A DNA stretch of 64,000 nt, taken from the NCBI RefSeq assembly GCF_016545825.1, contig NC_052618.1:50666331-50730330 (forward strand), in the 5' to 3' direction. This DNA comes from Eucalyptus grandis. Lineage: Eukaryota; Streptophyta; Magnoliopsida; Myrtales; Myrtaceae. Positions within the stretch are counted from its first letter, which is position 1, and each line of letters starts with the position of its first letter. The position numbers were made by a program, and so were the translations under genes. The notes under the pieces are model-generated. The model ran no database searches. It was not told where the DNA came from and saw nothing but the letters and a program-made list of their open reading frames with translations. Positions 11,930-22,500 of this stretch are shown piece after piece.

Positions 11930-12635
11930 ATTTATGTTCCGGAGAACAATTTTTGAACAAAAAAACACGCTGCATGAAACTGTTCTAACAAAATGAACAA
12001 AAACACGTTTGGTAAATTTGTATAATTTTTTTATTTCTTTTTAATTTTTAAATATTTTTATTTTATTTTTTCTATTTTCTTTCTTTTTTCTTATTTATTT
12101 TTTCTATTTTCTTTTCTTATTTTTCTTATTTATTTTTCCTTTTTTTCTTTTTTCTTCTTTTGTTGGCGGCCCGCCTCCACCACGCAGTAGTCTCGGCCCC
12201 GCCTTGGCTAGGCGAGCCTCGAGCCTCGCCTGCATCCGGCGAGGTCTTCGCGGGCCCTGGGCCGAGGCCGGCCGGGCGAGCTCGCTGCGCGAGATCGAGC
12301 TCGCCTGCACCTGCGAGGTTGGCCTCGCCGGGGGCCTAACGAATCTTCGGCGAGGTCGCTGGCCATGGCCGAGGCCGATCGTCAAAAAAAAAAAAATAGA
12401 AAGAAAAAGAAGAAGAAAAGAAAAAGAAAAAAAGAAAGAAAAAGTGTTCTTAAAATGTGTTCCGTAAAAACAAGAAACAACTTTTTTTGTGTTTCCCGCT
12501 TCTGCACGCATGTGTTTGAACAAAAAATATAGTTTTAGAATAAAATGCAAACAAACGCGCTTTGCTCCTTTTTTCCCGAACAAAAAAATAGAAATTTTTG
12601 TTCTAAGGAATGTAAAAATTTAACAAACGCAGCCT
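11930..12635. mobile_element. Fold-back TIR element, family 2 (copy a)
   Basis: Layout is AT-rich end with GTTTGGTAAATTTG, polypyrimidine tract (12030-12160), CpG-rich core (12165-12382, many GCGAG/CTCGC units), polypurine tract (12384-12450), then AAATTTAACAAACGC. The long open frames over the core on both strands are composition artefacts. No transposase is present, so it is non-autonomous. Its right end abuts the next fold-back element. Confidence 0.6.
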
Positions 12636-12639
12636 AAGG

Positions 12640-13730
12640 TCGGCTCGCTTCACGGAAAATAACTTCCTGCAGGTCGTTTTTCCGATTTTTCCTAAGTGTT
12701 CGCTTTCACGGAAAATCAACAACTCAAGGAAAAATATTTTCCATCAACGAAAATTTACATGCAAAGTTAAGGAAAATAAGCTTTCCACAACTTCCTCTCG
12801 CTTTTTTTTTCTTTCTTTTCTTTTCTTTTATTTTTCTTCCTTAGCTTGGGACTCCGTGGCCGCGACCGCCGATCGGCGACCGGCGACCGGTCATGTCGCG
12901 AGCGCCCGAGCTCGCTCTCGGCCGGGCTGGTGCTCCGCCTAGCCCGATTTGGAAGCCCCAGCCGCCCGAGCTCCCATGAGCTCGAGCCTCACCGCATCGG
13001 GCAAGGCGCAGCCTCGCCGGCTTGGGGCGGAGTTTCCCGGCTCACACCGGCGAGCCGGGCGAAGCTGCCCGCTGAAGCTGCCAGAGGTCTCGGGGCGAGC
13101 CGTGGAGCTCGGACTGGCGGCGGAGCTCGGGCTTGCCTTGGGACGGAGTTTTCCTCCGAGCTCGCCAGACCGGGCGAAAGGCTCACAGCCTCGCCGCACT
13201 CCGAGCTCGAGCGAGGCTCCGAGCCCGCCAGCCGTCGGGATCTCGCGACCGGACCTTGGTCGGCCGGATTTGGCCACCGTATCTTGTCGGCTCGCCATCT
13301 TCGGGCATGCGGCGGCGGAGGAAGGAGGAAGGAGGAAGGAGGAAGGAGGAGGAAGAAAGAGGAGGGCGGCGGAGGAAGGAGGAAGGAGGAGGAAGGAGCA
13401 GAGCGGCGGCGAGGAAGGGGAGGAGGAGGAAGAGGAGCTACAGGCGTGAGGAAGGAGGAGGAGGAAGGAGGAGCGGCGGCGGAGGAAGGAGGGAGGAAGA
13501 AGGAGGAGCGGTAGCGGAGGAAGGAGGAAGGAGAAGGAGGAAGGAGAAGGAAAAGAAAAGGAAAAAATTAAAAAGAAAAAGAAAGAAATTAGTTAACGAA
13601 CGGTGGAAAATGTTTTCCACTCAAAATTTAAGAATTAGCCGAACACTGGAAAATGTGGCCATTTTCCTGAAAATAACTTCCGGGAAAATATTTTCCTGAG
13701 ATGGTCCATTTTCCGTGAAACGAACGCAAA
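12640..13730. mobile_element. Fold-back TIR element, family 1 (copy a)
   Basis: The ends are inverted relatives: GCTTCACGGAAAATAACTTCC on the left and a TTTTCCGTGAAACGAACGC end on the right. Inside are two inverted copies of the GGAAAATNTTTTCC-type motif, a pyrimidine tract (12803-12842), a CpG-rich core rich in GAGCTCG (12845-13310) and a (GGAGGAA)n purine tract (13310-13590). Related copies are at 45978-47123 and 61542-62493. It encodes no transposase. Large apparent ORFs in the core are rejected as composition artefacts. Confidence 0.65.
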
Positions 13731-14440
13731 CCAAATCAATTGTAGGCTTACAAAGAGCCACCATCACTAACCATCGTCCGAAAGAGATGACGGCGGTGGT
13801 CACTGACACACATTTGTTCCTGCCTTTACTAGTTCTAAAAATTATCCTTTTTAATTTATTTAATCTGATTAAGATAAAAAGATAAAAAAAATATCACGTA
13901 AGCATTTTTCGTTGATTAAGTTAGATGGAATTAATAGAAAGATTTGATTGCATATTTTGAAAATTCTGTGATTCAATTGTACTTCCGTGATCAATGTTAA
14001 GATTTTATCTCAAATATTAATTTGTTACTCGTTCTATGTAGCAATAGAATAAAATCTTATGCATAAGCAAACCTGGGTTCGAATCTCATCCATAAGTTGG
14101 TATCCTCCCTGATCGAACCGGGGGTTTGATCCTTCTGGGCGGGTGGGTCAACAAGGGATTCTCTTCATATGAGCCTTCGAACGTGGGCTTTTCCTATGCG
14201 AAATTACGTGAATCGCAAGAAGGAATCGAACCGCCCACGGACTATTTTTCTTTTTAATTTTGGGGTACAGTACTTTTACCTCTTCGTTATTAATGGAAAG
14301 TTATATTGCAGTTGTATGTGTAAAGTATTTAGAATCTCGATTACCACAAACGTTTTTGTTTCTGGCATTTCATTCGGCACTGATTTTCACAGGAAGTCAA
14401 TGGCCAAAGGTTGGCTCCATAGACTAGTGCATAGATAAAA
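13731..14440. other. Intergenic DNA before the segmental array
   Basis: No gene seen. A GGTTCGAATCTC motif at about 14078 resembles a tRNA-type B box, but no tRNA fold or A box accompanies it. GATCGAACC/GGTTTGATC at about 14111-14131 is a small inverted repeat. Confidence 0.4.
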
Positions 14441-15089
14441 ACTAGAGCAGGAACTGTTCTAGAACAACTGAGATGGACGGTAATAGATTATACCGAGTTA
14501 GGAATGTATCGCTGATTGTATAGACCTACAATGATAAGAACATTAGTTCTTTAAGGGCGAGTTTACATCTCAAGTCCCACATCGGCCATGGTAGAAATCT
14601 CATAAATGACTATCGTTATTTACTAAAAAGATATTTCGGAGAAAATTAGAATTTGAGTTGGGAATTGGTGATAATCTGAATGACATTTGAGGTAAAATGG
14701 ACGTGATGAAATGCAATTATCTGTAATCAAAGAAGATCCGAAACCAACCCAGTTCTCTTGGGTGACGAGGCTGATTCCTCCTTGTCTTCCTTATCAAGTG
14801 CTCCAAAAGGGGCATCTCTCACTTGCTTATGCTTAGGGAATGAACAGGAGAAGAGGAAAATCATCAATGCATTGCCGGAAGGGGGATTTACTCGGATTAG
14901 AAGCTAAAGCAAGGGTGTTTTATTTCGATTCAATATTACATGAGCAGCACTATACAGATGTGAATGGCCAGATGAATATCTCTAACATATTCATCCATTT
15001 ATTAAGAAACATTACGGCTCGCGATCGCAACAAATGATATATAAGCTCGAACACATAAAGCTTCTGATCACCTCACCATCCCCAGAAGG

Positions 15090-16573
15090 AGAATTTCCCG
15101 AGAAGTTTTAGGCCAGGACTCTCTCTGGCCTTCATGAGCAAAACCCTAGCCCAAGCAACCCATGCTTCCCAGGACATCCTTGTCCCAGGGAGTCCCCCAC
15201 TCCAGCAGCAGCCCCAGCCCGGCCTCGGCCTCCGTCTCCGCCTCCTCCGTACCGCCCTTTCCCCAAGTACAGCTGCCCCAGCACCACCCGCGGCTCCCCG
15301 ATGAACGGGTTCTTCTCGATGCTTTCCTCAGCCTCCTTTCCACCGGCAAGTCGTAATGCTCGGCTCCTCCCGACTTGCTCGCCTCAGCACACCGCTTCCC
15401 AGTACTTGTCCTCGCCTCGATCTGGGTCCTTCGTGCCGAGGACCCTCGAGCACTACACTTGAACACCGGCGGCACCACGAGCTGGATGTCCTCATCCCGC
15501 TCTTCGGATGGCGGCTCGGAGTGGGCGTTGCTCGTGCCCGTCTTCTTCTCGAGCACGAAGATCTCTTTCCTCTCTCGCTATGAGCATGTAGACTGCGGCC
15601 ATCCTCGACAGCGAGTTCATCCAGAGCCCGGGCTTCCCATCCCCGGGCCACAATGCCCAGATATTGTTCCCGGTTAACTCCAACCGCCCGTCGCTGTTCT
15701 CGAACAGCGTGTCCTGAAAAGTTAATCGCGTCAATCTCTCAACACAACAAGACTCAGAACGAGGTACGAATTTACAGAGGGAAAACTCGAATACAACAGA
15801 TTGACTCATTTGTTTATAGTGGTGGTATGTCCAACATACCAGACCAAATCAATGGCAATGGTCATGAATAACGGATCTGGGTATGATGACAGGGCAACCA
15901 TTACCTGAAATCCAAAGAACTGATCGCTGAAATCGGCCATAGTCATCAAGAGAATGGCGACCACCCTCCTCGAAACGAGCACGTCCTCTCCGGTCTTTCT
16001 GTGCTTCATCATTATCCCCTCGGCAGGCAACAGAGACTGGATCTTCTTCCGCCAGGCCTCATCACCTTTGAACTCTCCCCTTCTTCTTGGCATTCTGGAG
16101 GGACACCTCTGAGAGTTTCAGATGCTCGACAAGCTCCGAGTCGTCGTAGCGGAAGAGCAGGTCGTTGCGGATGAAAAATCATCCTAGGGAGAATGCAGTA
16201 GAGGTGGATGAGGCGCTCGGCAGCATCACCCACATGGCCGCGCGGACGACGCCACGGCTGGTGTTGGGTCTGCTGAAGATGGCCAGGTCAATGGTGGGGT
16301 AGGCGGAGTGGAAGATGCCGGCGAGGCAGACGGCGTCAGGAGCCCCAGAGACGGAGGATGCGGTAAATGTTGAAGAGGTGCTCAAGGAAAAGGTGTTGTG
16401 CTTGTGCCAGCACTGCGGCACCGGCCGAGCGAGAGTGGCCACAAGGGAGGGGAGGCGTGGGTCGATGACCCAAGCTCCCTGCGCAGGAAGGGCTGCGCGT
16501 CATCGAGGAGGGCTTGGAGGTCGGCGGTGGTGGTGCGAGGCGAGAGAGATTGTGGTGGTGCTGTGGAGGCCAT
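15090..16573 (-). pseudogene. DUF6817-family pseudogene, copy 1
   Basis: Minus-strand relative of the intact gene at 57178-58671, with the same two-exon plan: exon 1 from ATG at 16573 to the donor after 15905, and exon 2 from 15713 down. Recognisable pieces are MASTAPPQSLSPRTT at the start, FFGFQ before the intron, GNNIWALWPGDGKPGLWMNS after it, and the TPR-like end. A one-base loss near 16470 (in the stretch that reads RGELEV in copy 2) is followed by many more indels, so the domain is spread over all three frames. It is the most decayed of the three copies. Its TATA motif carries the same change as copy 2. Confidence 0.88.
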
Positions 16574-17045
16574 AGTCGGGAGGAGATGTAGTTTAATATC
16601 AAGGTTTTCTTGTGAACAAGAGTTTGTGTTTGTTGGAGATATTTGTAGTGTCTTTTGGAGGAGTGTGTGATTGCTGCTAGACTTAGCTAAAGATCAAAGA
16701 TCGAAATGAGAAAAAAATGTTATAATTTAGGTCCTTGTGATACAAAAAAGGAGTTTGTAAAATAATATGCAGGGTTAAAGTAGCTAGTGAGCCGTGTACA
16801 TATTTCACTTACTTTTAACTGCTTTTCACTTAATTAAAGCTATATGAGTTAACTTAGATTAACACATAAAATGCAATGCCGATTCATTCTTTTTGGGTTT
16901 TCTTTATTTATGAAATTAAACCCCTAAACTCAACATAGACATGACTAAAATGACTGCTATAATTTTATGTGCTTTAATCTAACATGCACTTAATGAACTA
17001 TTATAAAATCCTAAATGACATGATACTATACTATGATAATCTATA

Positions 17046-17747
17046 AGGAAAAAAAAGCCATAAAAACTCCAAACTTTATCTAGTGTGACAAATTTTACTT
17101 GAATTTTTTTTTTTTGTGACATAAAAACTCTAAACTTTGCCAATTGTGATTTACTTATTCCAAACTCTATATTGAAGGGCATTTTCATCTTTTAATTTTA
17201 ATATTTTTTTTTTTTCATTTTTCTTCTCTCTTTCCCTCCATTGGTCGTGGCGGAGGAAGCTAGACTCGGCGAGGGCTGTCCTCACTTGGGCCGAATTTTG
17301 GTGAAGAATGCCCTTGCTTGATGCTAGGGAGGGTTACCCCCCGCGCCCTAGGCAGGGCTGCCCGCTTGCCAGTGCTGCCCTCGCTTTGCATAGGGCGAGG
17401 GTTGCCCTCCCGTATCCGTGGAGGGCCGCCTTGCTCGACGGGGGAGGGCAGCCCTTGCCTGAGTCCAACTTCCCTTGGCCGGCCATCAAGTGGGACGGAA
17501 GAAAGAAGAAAAAAAGAAAAAAAGTGAAAAGAAAAAAAAAGATTTAAAAAAATAATATACGAAAATGTTTTATAATTTGGGATAAATGTGTAACGGGTAT
17601 AAATTTGGGGTTTTTTATATTATGATTTTTTTTTTTTGATAAATATGTTACAAGCTATAAAATTTGGAGTTTTTTGTGTCACAAAAAAAAGTTAGTGATA
17701 AATTTATCATACTAGGCAAATTTTGGGATTTTTTGGTATCTTTTCCT
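17046..17747. mobile_element. Mutator-like fold-back MITE, family 3 (unit 1 copy)
   Basis: Flanked by a 9-bp TSD, TAATCTATA, at 17037-17045 and 17748-17756. Nine bases is the length typical of Mutator-like elements. The ends are AGGAAAAA and TTTTCCT, with long inverted repeats containing AACTTTGCCAATTGTGA-like blocks. Pyrimidine tract, CpG-rich core (GGCGAGGGCTG units) and purine tract follow in that order. There is no transposase. The same insertion is present in unit 2 at 35372-36199, so it predates the duplication. Confidence 0.75.
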
Positions 17748-18634
17748 TAATCTATATGTAATACCAACATGGCATGAATGCTTTGACTTTCCATTTATTA
17801 TATGAAAACGGTATGAAAGGCTATTTTTTATTTTTATTTTTTATCGAGGTACCTAATCGAGAATAAAAATACGGAATCACCAAATAGAGATTCGTAATTT
17901 CAAAATGATAGTTGATAGATCTAAAGTTCATTCAATCAACGAGTCCAACTAATTTTATTTAGTAGCTACGCGCTTCAGTAGAAGGGTACCCAAAAAGATT
18001 CACATGCCCCTACTAACCCGATCAAATCAAGCCGCATTATTACATCCTAGAATGAAGAAACATGTCAAAACCACTAATTATCCCAACAACTATCCGATGT
18101 CATCTACACTAAGTAGCATAGAATTAAGGTGGAAAAAGAGGCCCTGGACTTACAAATCCTGTCTAAATCTCTAATCAGTAGATTCACGATTGACTACTAC
18201 TACCTTTTTGAATCGTTTCACAGAAAAGGTTTCCATTTTACTAGAGCTTTTGTCAGTCATCATGTAGTTAGTTGGAATTCTAAGTCATAATTTGTGTATA
18301 CAGGCTGCTTCAAGCTTTTGAGAATCATTTATATGCACTACTAGATATTGCACTTAGTCCATAACGATAGGATAGGCCTTGTTCAGGAGTGTTGGAATTA
18401 TGATCCAATTTCTAGAAATACCTAGAATTTAGATGTTGATATATTTTGTAAAAAGCTTAGACTCCTCTAGAAATGCCGAGAAAGCTCTAGTCTACTAATG
18501 ATATAGTTGGAGCCCGTGGCCTAGAATGAAAGCAAATATGAAAATCTCCGACAGAGCAGAGATATAATTCATGTCTAGAACGATTATTAAGCCTGATAAA
18601 GGCTTTGCAATCATTCATTCGTGCAAGTGGGTAG

Positions 18635-18823
<189 letters not shown>

Positions 18824-18979
18824 TGACCTATATCCTTGAATTATCCTACCTATCCTTATCCATCCTACCAAATGCCCGGCATATATACACTCGCACACAA
18901 CATCAAACCACAAGCTACCGATATCAAAACCATGTTTCCGCACACACAGCCATATTTCAACAAGGAGCTTGGATGATCA

Positions 18980-19960
18980 AGATAATCGTCTACAAACTTC
19001 ATTTTTTACGTTCCATATCGCCTGTTGACTGAATGGAACTCGAGAATTAGTTACTTAACTTTCATACTCGTTCATGCGTTTACGGAACCAAGAAGAAACT
19101 CAGGGATTTACAGAGGCAATGTGAGCTTTTGATTATACAGGCCACCTAGTGATAGATTCAGCCATCGGACCTTTTCCTTCTCCCAGACACGACAACCACT
19201 GCAGATCACTATCGTCTTCGCGAGATGTTGAAGTGACGGATACCAATCACGTTTTGTGCTGGATAGCACATTCTGGATTGAGTTTGAAGATCGTGAGTTT
19301 CACAGCAACAGCATGAGTCGAAGAGACAAAGCTGATTTTAACTATTTGGGCAGGGACAAAATCGAGTCGGTTTGATCCAAGCTGGGTCGAATAGACGATG
19401 CCGAATTTTAACTTCACCAAGCAGTCTGCATAACCACCAAAGAGTTGCAGCTTTATCACCAAGCTTTCTGCGGCCTATGGAACTTTCCTCGTCAATAAGC
19501 TATGGAAGGGAACGCGGCGAAAACCAGCATTATCCAAAGAGGGATGCCTTCTCTCAATAGAAGTCCTCGTTGAACTTAAGAATCTCCTGCAGACTTATCT
19601 CCGCTGATTTGAACCAACGCATGGACTCCTATGATTGTCGACATAAAGCCGGGCTTGAAGGAGTGGGAAGAGACTCTCATTCACCCCCAAATTCATCAAG
19701 GTAATCGCGAAGATCATCACTCACTTTTCATCGAATTCTCTGATAAAAAATACCGGATCACATGAATAAAATGATAGGAGACATGGGCGAAAGATTGAAA
19801 GCACCCAGAAACACATCTGAAGCACATTTCGACCGTCAAACTGAATGCACATAAATTGCGGCTGCAGAGATGCCGCATTTTGTCATGCCATACATGATTT
19901 CTCAAATTCTCTCAACATCTTTCGACATCAAGCTGCCGAGGACGCACTTGTTGTAAGATT
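18980..19960. repeat. Unidentified conserved segment, unit 1 copy
   Basis: About 1 kb shared by all three units (37800-38800 and, more diverged, 62915-63600). The minus strand holds fragments of an open frame with a shared core (HAVAVKLTIFKLNPECAIQH here, HASAATLAIFDPNPDFIQNA in unit 3). Unit 3 has the longest uninterrupted version (63273-63569). I do not recognise the family. It may be a decayed gene or exon. Confidence 0.5.
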
Positions 19961-20011
19961 ATATACTACCATTCTCAGTCTATATAAACCCTATTGCTGG
20001 TGCATGCAAGC

Positions 20012-20251
20012 ATGAGCTCGCTAGTTATACAATGTAATGCTTCTCCCCATGATCAGACCGGCGTTCGTCCTAGATGTAAAGCATGGAATGTGATGCTAAA
20101 CGGGGTCCTCAACGCTAGAACACACGGGACGTCGTGCACTAACACTGAACTAGCAAATGTGTTCACGGACCAGATAGGAAGAGATAACTTTCAGGTGCTT
20201 CAGGAGCATGAAGTCCCCTGCGCACCTGAAAAGCCCATGACGTGTCCTTAA
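20012..20251 (+). CDS. Small conserved ORF, 79 codons (unit 1)
   Basis: An ATG-initiated frame, MSSLVIQCNASPHDQTGVRP to EKPMTCP, preserved in unit 2 (38853-39092) with only three amino-acid differences and no indels, while the neighbouring DUF6817 copies have collapsed. A TATATAAA box stands about 30 bp upstream of the ATG (19980-19987). If that box is used, transcription would begin almost at the ATG, so the true start may be elsewhere or the gene may be leaderless. It has five cysteines and no clear signal peptide. I do not recognise a family. Coding status is uncertain because the two copies may simply be young. Confidence 0.3.
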   Translation: MSSLVIQCNASPHDQTGVRPRCKAWNVMLNGVLNARTHGTSCTNTELANVFTDQIGRDNFQVLQEHEVPCAPEKPMTCP

Positions 20252-20379
20252 TTTTGTGAACTTCGTGATTTTTCTTTTAAAATGATTTCTGGCCGCCTGG
20301 GGTGATTGCCTCAAATGGCGGGCTCAGTTTGGAACTAAAAATTCTCTGTTGAGGCAAATGTGAGATTTTCTTAAAATTA

Positions 20380-20650
20380 CTGCTAATTATTTTAAAAGTT
20401 TAAGCTGTTAGATGAATGCTTGATTTAATTATATTATTCCAATAACCCCTAATATTTAGTCTGGTCTTTTTGCTTAGTACTAAACATGAACATATTTAAT
20501 TGAGGTGACAAATGAGGTCTGAAAATGTTTGAATTCAGAACCTTCAGCTCTGATATTATGTGAAACTTTTGTAAGACTACTATTAACTATTCTAAAAGCT
20601 TAAATTGTTAGATGAATGCTTGATTTAATATTTAATTATTTCAATAATAA
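20380..20650. repeat. Short internal direct repeat
   Basis: Two copies of a ~70-bp block containing AGTTTAAGCTGTTAGATGAATGCTTGATTTAAT-like sequence lie about 190 bp apart. Between them is a GAATTCAGAACCTTCAGCTCTGATATTATGTGAAA-like stretch reminiscent of a decayed retroelement end. The same pair occurs in unit 2 at 39220-39490. Confidence 0.45.
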
Positions 20651-20656
20651 AGATCA

Positions 20657-21115
20657 ATGTTCAAATACGAGAACACTTATACACAGCACTTCTACATTCA
20701 GTTCCATTCCACATATGGAAAAGTGAAGTCTGGGAAGCTGATGAAAATTCACCTGACGAAGGAGCAAATAGGGAAGAAGAAAGGCCGAAGAGCACCAAAT
20801 TCCAAAACCATTAACGAAGGATGGGTTCGGTTCGGGCACTCAAGCTGGCCATGGCTTTCGGAACTAACCTGCATTCCTTCCGGACAAGTGCACGGCTCTA
20901 TTCCAGCATCTGAAGCCGAACCAACAAAAAGGAGAACGCGTATCACCATCAACAAGCTAATTACCGAGAGAATTCTGGAGCTGGTCGCTGGGTGGGTATC
21001 GCTTTCAGAAAGAACCATTGAAATGAAAAGGAAGGAGCTCGAGTGCTTTCTACATTCGGCTCTTCCACTCGGACCTATCGATAATCTTATCGTATCGTAT
21101 TATAATGTTGCATAA
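20657..21115 (-). other. Leader-like module, unit 1 copy
   Basis: Contains the GAATTCTGGAGCTGGT / AAAAGGAAGGAGCT block shared with 11130-11341 and 43012-43380. In unit 2 it is split by the copia insertion at 39613-43006; the unoccupied site here is AGCAAATAGGG at about 20763-20773. The plus-strand frame through it is not conserved in coding register between units, so I do not call a gene. Confidence 0.4.
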
Positions 21116-21380
21116 AGATGCGGTAAAATCAAAGTACAACGGCATCAATTGATTTCTTTTGTCAAAGCATCGATGTCATTTTATCTAGCAATAGGTGATG
21201 CTAAGATAACGGCAGAATAACGGTGCCTTTTGAACTACAAATTTCTTTTGGTACTTTGCTAGCATAATAGTCTTTAGGATACTATAAGAATAATAGTTTA
21301 TCGCGAGTTACAAATTTTCAAAGAAAAGGTCTCACAACAATTTATAATTATTTGTGATTTGATATTTTGTGATCTAGTAT

Positions 21381-22205
21381 GAGTTTGTTTGGTAACATTC
21401 CCCAAAATAACTTGTTATGTTCTTTTGTTCCTTGGAACAAAAACGAATAGAAATCTGTTTGGTGAGTTTTTTGTTTTTGGGAATAAAAATCCATTTTTTT
21501 GTTCTCAAGAATAGATTTGGAACAAAATCAAGAAATTAAAAAAAAAATGTCATTTCTTGCTCGAAGAGTAATTCCTATAATTAAATCTAATTTTTCTTTT
21601 CTCTTCTCTTTCGCTTCTTTCTTCTTCCTTTTGACCGATCATTGGCTTTGGCCATTGTCGACGACTAGTCGACGAGGGTCGGTGACCTTGCCGGAGTGTT
21701 GCTAGCCCTCGGCAATGTCGAGCCACGACGAGGCTTGGCCTCATTGGCCAGCACGAGATTGGGCCTCGCCAAGCCAATGCAAGGTCAACCTCACGCCGCT
21801 TGGGCTAGTTGTTTGGTGAGGCTCGCTTGGCCATTACAGGCTTGACCTCGCGCCCGACCACCACGAGCCTTCCGTGATCTCGCCTGGTCCTTGCCTTAGC
21901 CTAGCAAGGCTTCACGAGCTTGCCAAACCTCGCTCCGCCGGTCATCGCCCACCGTTGTGGTTGGTGACTCGGGTCACAAAGAAGGAGGAAGAAGAAGAGA
22001 AAAGGAAAAAGAAAATGAAAAAGAGAAAAATATAATAAAAGTATTAAAAAGTTAAAAGAAAAAAAAATTTAAGAACCTACTAAATGCATTTCAGTTATCA
22101 AGCGCGTTCTTTTGTTCAAAGCAATTGTTTTTGGAAACATAATCAGAAAAAAATCATTTATGATAAAAATTATCCTCGAAAATGGAATTGTTACTAAATG
22201 CGCTC
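21381..22205. mobile_element. Fold-back TIR element, family 2 (copy b)
   Basis: Ends GAGTTTGTTTGGTAAC and GTTACTAAATGCGCTC are inverted relatives. Polypyrimidine tract (21590-21632), CpG-rich core with GCCTCGCC and CACGAGCC units (21640-21975), polypurine tract (21976-22040). The same insertion sits in unit 2 at 47767-49303, so it predates the duplication. This copy also gives the unoccupied site (TCGGTGAC, 21679-21686) for the hAT-like element found in the unit 2 copy. Confidence 0.7.
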
Positions 22206-22500
22206 TAAAATTATCATGCAATCATTTCTCATTTCTTTTCCTATCGACGCGATAATGTCACTATTTATTTATTTATTTATTTGGGTAAGAAGTAATAATA
22301 TATAGAGCTTTGAACCAATAATTACAAAATCCGGCGCCACAAAACTTACACTTAGCAAGACAACAAGTTAGCGTGAGTGAGAGGGAACCGGATGCAAGAG
22401 AAGCACTGCGACAGCGGGGAACAAAGCACAGAACAGCCAAAATGAGGCAAAGGAATAGAGGAGAAAGGAGAAAGCCCCATAGGGCCAAAAAACTCCTAAA

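Noticed and set aside
12384..12450. Poly(A)-like purine tract as a retroposon tail
   Set aside because: It mirrors the pyrimidine tract on the other side of the core and belongs to the fold-back design.
12846..13699. Long overlapping ORFs on both strands, up to 222 codons, rich in Arg, Gly, Pro, Ala
   Set aside because: They lie in the CpG core and purine tract of a fold-back element; openness follows from base composition and the frames are not conserved between copies.
14050..14180. Possible SINE or tRNA relic (GGTTCGAATCTC)
   Set aside because: No A box, no cloverleaf, no tail and no target duplication found.
15146..15677. Plus-strand ORFs across DUF6817 pseudogene copy 1
   Set aside because: Antisense shadows of the GC-rich pseudogene exon; the minus strand matches the intact gene.
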